NCBI RefSeq assembly: GCF_032062135.1
Contig: NC_092859.1
Location: 128,496,095-128,560,094 of the forward strand
DNA length: 64,000 nt
Origin: Pyxicephalus adspersus
Taxonomy: Eukaryota > Chordata > Amphibia > Anura > Pyxicephalidae
Direction of reading: 5' to 3'
How positions within the stretch are numbered: the stretch's first letter is position 1; the number at the start of each line of letters is the position of its first letter. The notes beneath the pieces are model-generated. The model saw only the letters and a list, made by a program, of their open reading frames with translations. It searched no databases and had not been told where the DNA came from. This document shows positions 56,116 through 64,000 of this stretch, one piece after another. Position numbers and translations under genes: made by a program.

Positions 56116-56969
56116 GTTCTGCTTTAGGATTTGATTGTTTACTTGCCTAATATACCCCATTCTATTGCCATTTGGGATTGACATTCTGATAGTGGATGGT
56201 GATCACTTTACCTGTCGGTGATTCCTTTGCTGGTAGGTGTATGCTTTTGTTATGTGCTCCAGTATATTTGTGCCCACTGGTGAATGAGTTGGAAATGCCT
56301 CCACCTATAAAAACATATGGGGGTCATCTGATTTGTCTTTAGTTGCTGGAGATAGCTTTTAGGAATGCAGGAACTCATTTTTACACAAAAATATCTTTGT
56401 CAAGCCCAGGAGATCTTTGTTCATTTTACAGTGCATAGCGGAGGAAAAAGCAGTTTGACTTGCTTGTAAAAAAATGTTCTGTGGCCTTTCACTAAAGTTC
56501 ATTTCTTAAGGCATTCTATAATTGTGTGTACATTAACATCTCATACTATAAATGTGGAGTGGAATGGCATCTACGCTTCTTCAAGGAAGACAGCCAGTGA
56601 TTTATGTAGGAAGTGTTAGAAGGTGCCCATTATAACCATCTGGTGTCTGAGAAGAGGGTAAAAATAACATTGTTACCCATAGCAACAAATTATGTGTTTT
56701 CCTAGTACGTTGTTTTATGTGTTTTTCCTTTACGTTGCTATAGGCAGAATTGCAATATTATTTTCTTTCTGGTTTTAGAAATCAGCAACTGGCTGGATTG
56801 TGTTCCTACAGTTATACATTTCTGGGTTACAGACTGTTCTAACTATATCATTTAAGAATGAACTTAAAATATTGAAAGGGTTAGAACCATGTATAATGAT
56901 AAATTTGTGATCCACACAAATTATTTGAGGGGAATTATCCTTTATGTGCAACATAAGCACTTGGGTTGA

Positions 56970-57265
56970 AGCAGAACTAAAGTTCCACTTTAGAAATTTG
57001 TGATCAGGCAGGGCTTATTGCAGAAAAGGACAGGCGATGTCCCTTATGCAATAAATAATGCCTTAGCGCTATTATCTCCAGAAACACTTCTGAGCTGTGC
57101 ATGTGCAGGACAATGTAATATATTGCTAATGAACTTCTGCACCCAAGTTACATCATCCCTGCTCAGTCAATCAAGATGGCCAATGATTTAAACCAGGAAG
57201 AAATAAAAGAAGTTGGTGGCGCTGGTGATGAAATGGGGAAAGGTGAGTGTATCTAAAAAATGCAG
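56970..57265 (-). repeat. dispersed repeat, 'CCATCTTGATTGGCCGGGCC' family, reverse
   Basis: GCAGAACTAAAGTTCCACTT, ATTGCAGAAAAGGACAGGCG, AGTTACATCATCCCTGCTCA and GTCAATCAAGATGGCC follow the family in inverse order. Confidence 0.65.
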
Positions 57266-57354
57266 TCAGACTGGTAACATTTTTGAAGAAGCAAGATCTC
57301 CTGTCCTTTCTGCAATAAAGGATTTATCTGGTTGCAATTTTTTTATTTCTAGAG

Positions 57355-57752
57355 CAAATGAAGGCAAACTCCGGCCTTTAGGCCGAATACGGCCTAGTCA
57401 GTATTCCATTCTGGCCTAACCCCCCCTAGTTGTTTATTGTTGGATCCGGCCTGGGGTGTCCAACCCTGAATGGACTGACAAATTATTCTTCATCCAACCC
57501 GGCAGCAAAGCCCTGTGTTTAGTGTGCAACGACACCAACAGCACTTTCAAGCGGTCGAATCTCAAGGGGCATTTCGATCCCAAGCACGCACACACGTACA
57601 GAGACTACACTACGGATGAGCGGAAGACTGAGGCTGCTTGCTTGCAGACACAGTTGGAAAAAAACCTTTCCTTGGACAACTTGTTTCTTCTGACCTAGTG
57701 TGCCTTGACCTCCTGAAATGGCCTAGTAGTCCAAAAAGTTTGCTGAACCCTG
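57355..57752 (+). mobile_element. deleted hAT transposon with perfect target duplication
   Basis: Bounded by the 8-bp direct repeat TTCTAGAG (57347-57354 and 57753-57760). The left end CAAATGAAGGCAAACT pairs with the right end, read inward, CAGGGTTCAGCAAACT. It is 398 bp long: the two ends enclose only the start of the transposase frame, so most of the gene was deleted. The duplication again has the TCTAGA core. Confidence 0.9.
57456..57698 (+). pseudogene. hAT transposase N-terminus (BED zinc finger)
   Basis: An 80-codon frame reads SNPEWTDKLFFIQPGSKALC, then LVCNDTNSTFKRSNLKGHFD and PKHAHTY. The C-x2-C and H-x4-H spacing around KRSNLKGH is that of the BED-type finger of hAT transposases and their domesticated relatives (ZBED, FAM200, GTF2IRD2). 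No catalytic hAT/RNase-H domain follows before the right end of the element. Confidence 0.88.
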
Positions 57753-58952
57753 TTCTAGAGTTTTATTGCACATTGACGTGGTTTAGGCCTTCTTAGGCTT
57801 AGGTATCTCCATTACTTTTGTTTTTTTTCTGAATTCAGCAATAATCCATGCTGTGTAATTTGTTGGTACAATATGAATACATGATGATAAGGATGATATA
57901 AATAAAAAATGGTATTTATTTTCATTCCTCTAATGTAATATTACATTATGGTGACACTTTATACCTGTTGAAATATGCCCAAGACATGAGTTTACCAGGT
58001 AACCAGAATGATTGATTGTTGGGATAGAAATCATGGCAGCTCTCTGGGGAAATGAAGACTGTTAGCTCCAGCATTTCTAGTATATTGCTTTGTTTTTATT
58101 GGTGCTACAGGATCACAACATGCATCTACTTGTTAATTTAGAGGCACTCAGAGCTGCCTGCTGTAAATCACAAGGAGGGAGGAAAGCTGCAAAGATTCTG
58201 CTTGCATGACGTTTTCTAAATCTCAAGACTGGTAGAGCCATTTGTACCCCAAAATTAAGGTGTTTTCACCTAGTTGTTCCTCTAGTATTGAAGTGTAGAT
58301 TTATTGGGACACTTTGTATATTGGTGGATATCAGTTCATGGGAAACATGGGACTCGGTTCATGCAGATATTTTTATTCTTGGGTTAGATATCCTTCCATT
58401 TAGGCCTCACATTGAAGATTAACATACATTATAGTAAATTACATGCTATGATAAAGCTGTTTATAAATTTGTGATCTGGTGAACGATTTGACTTCTAGTT
58501 TAGGAATGTTTGATGGCTATATTCAGTTGATTTCAATTTTAAGATTTCATCTCAGACTTCAGACAAATGCTGTATTGTTTAAAGTTTGCAAAACATTTCT
58601 ATACTCTAAGAAGAACTTTGGTCACCAAGCCATTAACTTAATCTATTTAATTGAATGTCAGCCTCCTTTTCTTTTTGGCGTAAATCTCTTAAACTTGTTT
58701 TTGTACTGTGTTATTGTAAGTATTATTATACATGTAGATTTGTGTTATGGAACCAGTCCAGACTATGACAGGGGTACTAGGAAAGTCCATCTTTATTAAG
58801 CTCACCATTGCTACCCATACAACACTGCACAGACTAAGGACAGAGCTGTTCTTTCTTTTTCTTTGGTTTCTATAAGTTGCTTTTAGCAATCCGTTCCATG
58901 GTATTTGTTTTTTACTCCAGATCCCTGTTAGAATAAGTACTCAGTAAGTTAA

Positions 58953-59375
58953 AGCTAGGTACACCCTTCCAATAATTATTGTTTGAAGAAAAACGATTAC
59001 GACCGATCAACGATTATGCAGGAATATATTTGAACAATCGTATAGTGCACAATTCTGTACATGCTGTAAGGATACGATCGTTCAAATATAATCCACTAAT
59101 AATGTACACACGCTGGATACGATCATTTGAACGATGCAGGAAGTGACATGTAAAGGAGAAAGTGTACCGCAGAAACATCCACGATCACTGAACGACCGTA
59201 CACAGGATAGATAGAGAACGATCGTCGCTCAGTTAGATCCGACAGGACGGTCGTTCATTTCCAGCGACAATCCTCCTTCGTCGACATCGTTGTGCACCTT
59301 TTTTGTTAAAGACTCTCGGACGATCGGTTGTGCCGTTCGTTTCCAACGACATTTATTGGAAGTATGTATGCAGCT
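58953..59375. mobile_element. GTACACAC-type MITE, divergent subfamily, copy 6
   Basis: AGCTAGGTACACCCTTCCAA at the left and TTGGAAGTATGTATGCAGCT at the right lie inside TAA (58950-58952, 59376-59378). It is 423 bp long. The interior differs from the other copies: GATCAACGATTATGC, AACGATCGTCGCTCAG and repeated ACGATCG-type words. Confidence 0.82.
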
Positions 59376-60197
59376 TAAAGGTGCAAAATATATCAGACTC
59401 CTTAACTATCTAGCAAAGTTTACCTAACTGATAACAATGGGGTAAAAAAATGTTTTGAGAGTAAAAATATAAAGTGAAACATTATATACTGAAAAAGTAT
59501 GTATTTGCCTCTCCTTTCCCTGTAGAGAAAAAAATACCCATTACACCAGGGTATGGAGGAGCATGTGATGAATCGATGTGACATTGCTGCTGCTTGTAAA
59601 TTGGCCCAGTGCTGGTATAGGCTGGCTTTCTACAAGGCAGTGTATGAGGGGAAAGAGATACATATGTGTATTTGGAATAGGGCATTAATATGAAGCAGTT
59701 GCTTAGCCTTTCATGAATGGAGCACACAACTCAGTAAAGGTGCACCTAAACCTTGAAAGAGTACCAACTGGTTCACTATACACAAGGGACCATTAGCATC
59801 CTATGTTAACTTTTTCCTTATTTTGCCAGCCTGTAAAATATACTGTACTTTTAGGTGTGTAAGACATGCAAGAGTCTCCTCCATCCCAACAATGTTGCAC
59901 TTAGTGCCTGACTTGGTAATTGCAAGACTGAAGTGTTGCCAAGGTGGTGGTGGTGGGTGAGGTGTTATGTTTGTCCCTTTTTTAAAGTTCAATTTTCTCA
60001 GCCAGTTTAAATGTGCACAGGGATCTCAAGGGTAGAAAAATATATAGCATATAATTTATGGCATGTTTATAGTCAGTTCCTTAAAAGAAACACATTATGT
60101 TGCATGATAAATTGTAAAGTGTAATACCTATAATTTATACAAGCATAGATAGGCTACATTTCTCAGTTTCTGTCTTTATTCAACTTGACAGACAGTG

Positions 60198-60417
60198 ACC
60201 CTGATTTATTAAAGTTCTCCAAGGCTGCAGAGAATACACTTTCATCAATGAAGCTGGGTAATCCAGAAAACTTGTATTGGATTTCCTAAAAGTCAAGCTA
60301 TTAGTTAGCTATTTGTTAGAAAATGTTTTCAATCCTGGACAAGATCCATTTCAGGATGACCCAGGTTCAATTATGAAAGTGTATTCTCTCCAGCCTTGGA
60401 GAACTTTAATAAATCAG
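60198..60417. mobile_element. palindromic MITE, 'GGATCACCCAGCTTCA' family, copy 5
   Basis: CCTGATTTATTAAAGTTCTC, ACACTTTCATCAATGAAGCT and GGGTAATCCAG face CAGGATGACCCAGGTTCAAT, ATGAAAGTGTATTCTC and GAGAACTTTAATAAATCAG. Confidence 0.75.
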
Positions 60418-60419
60418 TG

Positions 60420-60602
60420 TTTTTAACATGGGGGAACCTTTGAAATAACTTCCAAGTCTTCAGGGAACCCTTTCTATAATTACTATATCCACACTCTTAC
60501 AGATAATTACTATATCCTATAGACAGCCAAAAAGATCATTGTTATCAGTGGTAAATGATTCACAAATTGCTCATCGCTCAGGGAACCGTGGTTGAGAAAC
60601 GC
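60420..60602 (+). repeat. dispersed repeat bounded by AACATGGGGGAACC / GGTTGAGAAACG
   Basis: GGGGGAACCTTTGAAATAAC, CAAGTCTTCAGGGAACCC, GATTCACAAATTGCTCATCG and CAGGGAACCGTGGTTGAGAA. Partial relatives lie near 30530-30590, 43630 and 43915. The style is that of a non-autonomous hAT, but no duplication could be fixed. Confidence 0.5.
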
Positions 60603-61194
60603 TGTTATATGGCATTAAAAACCTTTGGTGGCATTAGCCCATTGCAAAGGTGAAAAAGTCATACCACATAACTAAACTTCCGATAGATATTTAACTAGGC
60701 ATGCATAGTCTTTAACTTTACATGACAACAAAGTCCACCAGCTAGTTAATCTTCTGTCTTCATAGACAACCTAAAGCTGACTCACTGGTGACATTGAAGC
60801 CTGGCATGTAGCAAACTAAAAGTCTGATCTTGGAAAGCATTATAACACATTAAAAAAAAGCATTTGACTTTCACCCTTAAAGCCAGAGCCACGTGAGCCC
60901 AACCTCGGGTACGGTACATTGTGCATGGTGCACTATACACTCACATCATAGAACCAAACAAGCAGGATGGAAAAGTGCGGACCATCTTCCCTTCTCACCA
61001 TGTATATAGAAGATATGCTGTTCATGTTTGTCAGTGCTGCAAGATACATTTTCCATAATGAGAACATTTACACATTGAGAACATACTATCTTATTTGGTC
61101 CTGGTGGGTTTTTGTGTAGTTGAAGGATTTTACGTGTCATTACATGATTTTAGGTAATTGCTTTGATTTGTCATGTGGAATTTTGGCTTTAAAT

Positions 61195-61335
61195 CAAAAG
61201 TAAACTCACTTTTAAAGAAACCTTCATGTCTCTGTGGCAGTGCTGACATTTTTACATTGATACTTTTCCAGGTTCTGATCTCCAGGTATCATGATTGGCT
61301 AATCTGGGATGATGTAACTTCTACACATGTGCACG
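61195..61335 (+). repeat. fragment of the 'CCATCTTGATTGGCCGGGCC' family
   Basis: ATCATGATTGGCTAATCTGG then GATGATGTAACTTCTACACA followed by TGCACGTGCGTTCATTTATT keeps the family order; both ends are missing. Confidence 0.45.
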
Positions 61336-62579
61336 TGCGTTCATTTATTCTAGTTGTTTATATTTAGAATGTATGCTGAGCTGTGCATGCCCTTCTGACA
61401 CATCTGGTGCTTAAAGCCAATTCATAATTCCCAGAAAACAGCAAACCAGGAGACCTCTGTGTGTCCCCTGCAGCACTGGGGTGCAGTACAGTCTCATCTG
61501 ATGGGCAGAAGTAGACCATGCATGGTTGACACCTGCTTGGAAACTTTGGACAGATCACACTAAATATCTGTAGACAGAAGGGGGCATTTTTTAATAGAAG
61601 CAGTCATTATTACTCTCTATATTTACCCCAAACGGTTCAGGCATTAAATAGGGTTTCCAATGAGTTACAGAATTAGGGCTTTCATTGCCATTCCTAATTC
61701 TGCAGTACTGCATACTTCTGCATCTTTCCTAATCTATTACTCATCAGCTTTTTTGCTTGAGATATATTGCCAGTAAACTTTTCTTGTATGGCAGTTCATA
61801 CATCCCCAGCCTCTTGTCTAGATTGTGAGATGAACAGTGCACACCCAGAAATTAGTCAGCTGACAGATATTTCGGTATTCTTGCAGGAAGGTGAGTAATG
61901 GAGTCATGCATTTCGTCATGTTGCCTAGCAGCCTGCAGGAACATAATGCAATAAGTTTTGTGCTCTGCTAGAACACCCAGCGTTTTATCGCTGTTCTGTG
62001 TAATTAACCCATTTACTGTCATAGCATCTGATAAGTTCAGAGGGGGTAATCTGTGTGGTTTTGATCCATGCAGATGTTCCATTACACAGTGTTAGAGCGA
62101 TCAGAATCTGTGTATTCCTCCTTACTATGGGAGATAACAAAGCACTTTTGTTTCCCAAGGCAAATGATGTTCTGTGGTATAATGGGATGTTTTATATTTT
62201 AATGTGCAAGCCAAGGAATTTGTTTCAGATTTAACATGTGGCTTGCTTTTTACATCTTTGCTGTGTAGCCAGTATTCTTTATATAATTCTGATCTAGATA
62301 ATGGTTTGTATGGGCTGTAATGGTGGCACCTCAAGAATTCTGACACTCGCTGTGCCAACTAAGCTGGATGTGTACAGAACTGCCCGGTGACATCAGTGCT
62401 GCTCATCATTCTCATTGCCACAATACTTTCCTGTATCATGTGTCAGCCATTGCAGTCTCTCCAAGACTCCTGCATCTTAAGTTGTATCTAAAAAAAGAGC
62501 TAGATAGCAGAATCATGTAGCATGATTTTAGAAGATTGTGTTCTGATTTTTATACCAATTTTACTTAAAGCTCATTATG

Positions 62580-62850
62580 CTATTGCACTTTGGCATCACC
62601 CATGTAACCATGCTTCATAGTGCCATTTTTTCTAAAAGGCATCCTGGGTCATGCACATGCATGGCAGCGCACCCCAATGCATGGTAATGCACTACATACA
62701 CTGTGCCCTGCATTAGAAGAAAATAGTACGTGTCTGATTTTGTGGCTGTCCTGGTGTGTTGACAGCCCATTATTTTAAATGTAATGCGTTAATGCATGAC
62801 ATTTTGCTTGTCCAGGAATATGCATTATTGCAGTACACCAGTGCAGACGG
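62580..62850. repeat. dispersed repeat rich in 'ATGCA/GCAT' words, copy 2
   Basis: CACATGCATGGCAGCGCACC, CAATGCATGGTAATGCACTA, GACAGCCCATTATTTTAAAT and AATGCGTTAATGCATGAC parallel 51330-51620. No coding capacity. Confidence 0.45.
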
Positions 62851-64000
62851 GTGAATAGGCAGTCAGATTTTATTGCTCATACCAGAGGCTTTTGCACTGA
62901 ATTATGGCTTTGTTCTGGTCTCATATCTCCTGCTTTATGGAAGCACTCTTCTAGGCATGATTGGCATCTAGACTGGCAACATAGCAGGATAAAGCAACTA
63001 AATAAAAGGTGTCAAACCACAGTTTTTGAAACAGCAGTAAATGTACACTAAGAGGTACTTTTTACTTTTAAAGCTGAATAAGTCATTAGACCATGTACAT
63101 GTTTTAAAGGGAAACTGCTATGTTCTAAATCACAAATGACCTTTTTTTTAGAGCATTGAAGCCCTTGGCATAGATGTCTAGTGGTATTGATGCCCAGGGC
63201 CTAATATGTGGCCTTAAACTCCAAGCAAACCTGCAGTAACGCTTTTATTGTTTCCTTCTAGAATTTATCCTCCCTCTGGCCTCAGTCCATTAAGCCACTG
63301 ACCTGAAATCCATATACAGACTAAAAGGTCAAAGTGAATTTAGGCCTCCTGATCTACATGCTTGTACTAGATCAATGACTCACGTATTTTCAAAATAATC
63401 AACATAGTTCAACGTTGTTAATTTGTAACATTTGTGAAGACCAGATTAGATATTTTATTAGCTGCATATTTACTAAAAATTTACTTTAGACTCTATAGGC
63501 CATGTATTTTCAGTAGTTTCCAGTGTATACCTTTTAACATGAGGGTTTTTTTTTCCTAGCCTAAGTAGTTTGAGTTTGCTCAATTCTATGCCCAATTTTG
63601 TAACCTATAAAGGAAAAAAAACAGCAGATTATTGCTTGCTTTAAAGCCCAGAAAGCTAGAGGTTTCCAAGTAAGTGCATAGCAGCACAATGTGTCCCTAT
63701 ATATATGTAAGCAATGTGTGTCTGCATATAATGTAGTCTTAGCACATATCTGTGATTTGAACACTAGTGTGGGCTTGTAAATGACTGTACTGAAGGAAAG
63801 CGGAAATTATAACTCAATGGCTGTGAAAACCGAGCATGCGTAATAGGGAAATATTCTGAGGTTTTCCAAGAGTGACTAATAAAAGCCTAGTGAAGGATTG
63901 GGAGCAGAGTAGCTGTTTCAGCACTCCTGTCCTGCCTCATTCTGTCTCTGCATTTTATGTTTTATAAATCCTCTAATTCTCTAATTTGGTCCTAGAGTGC

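Larger units (their letters stand above)
52337..64000 (+). other. MYO5A intron 1, start
   Basis: At least 11.7 kb. No sequence able to encode the expected exon-2 start (VWIPDPEEVW) was seen. Contents: a tandem array (52345-53280), an SINE-like fragment at 54920, two 'GATTGGCCGGGCC' copies, the hAT fragment at 57355, a MITE at 58953, a palindromic MITE at 60198 and a repeat at 60420-60600. 53500-54680, 58000-58940, 59400-60180 and 62860-64000 show nothing recognised. Confidence 0.8.

Noticed and set aside
52337..64000. MYO5A exon 2
   Set aside because: Searched by eye for codons of VWIPDPEEVW after an acceptor; nothing found, so it is presumed to lie beyond 64000.

Overview
The window is vertebrate nuclear DNA: split genes with GT-AG introns, mononucleotide and dinucleotide runs, CpG-rich first exons and dense DNA-transposon and SINE remnants. 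It is most likely from a frog. The ARPP19 protein is 117 residues with its three regulated serines at 28, 67 and 109, the numbering used for Xenopus Arpp19. The repeat set (V-SINE-like elements, many palindromic MITEs, Tc1, hAT, L1 tails) also fits anurans. Genus cannot be given. All three genes lie on the + strand in the order ATOSA (FAM214A), ARPP19, MYO5A, the same neighbour order as on human 15q21.

Region by region. 1-4107 is sequence upstream of the first recognisable ATOSA coding exon, probably an ATOSA intron, with no gene I can support. 4108-22540 holds eleven ATOSA coding exons that join in one frame to about 948 codons. 22541-31600 is ATOSA 3' UTR plus intergenic DNA with palindromic MITEs and SINE fragments. 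31600-41585 is ARPP19: a CpG-rich promoter with ZNF143-, CRE- and YY1-like motifs, three coding exons (20+41+56 residues) and a 3' UTR of about 1.6 kb with two polyadenylation signals. 41586-52030 is an intergenic repeat field: V-SINE-like copies, an intact-ended hAT element with a MITE inside it, a minus-strand LINE reverse-transcriptase fragment and a 5'-truncated L1-type tail. 52030-52336 is the MYO5A promoter and first coding exon (nine residues), and 52337-64000 is the start of its first intron; exon 2 was not found.

No operon-like logic applies. ATOSA is a nuclear regulator of gene expression, ARPP19 an inhibitor of PP2A-B55 in mitosis and meiosis, and MYO5A an actin motor. I found no undescribed biological system. 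The most useful observations are structural: the 80-bp ATOSA exon that restores frame, the shorter large ATOSA exon, tandem repeats starting just inside the first introns of both ARPP19 and MYO5A, two hAT insertions with perfect 8-bp duplications around the same TCTAGA core, and two young inverted copies of one MITE.
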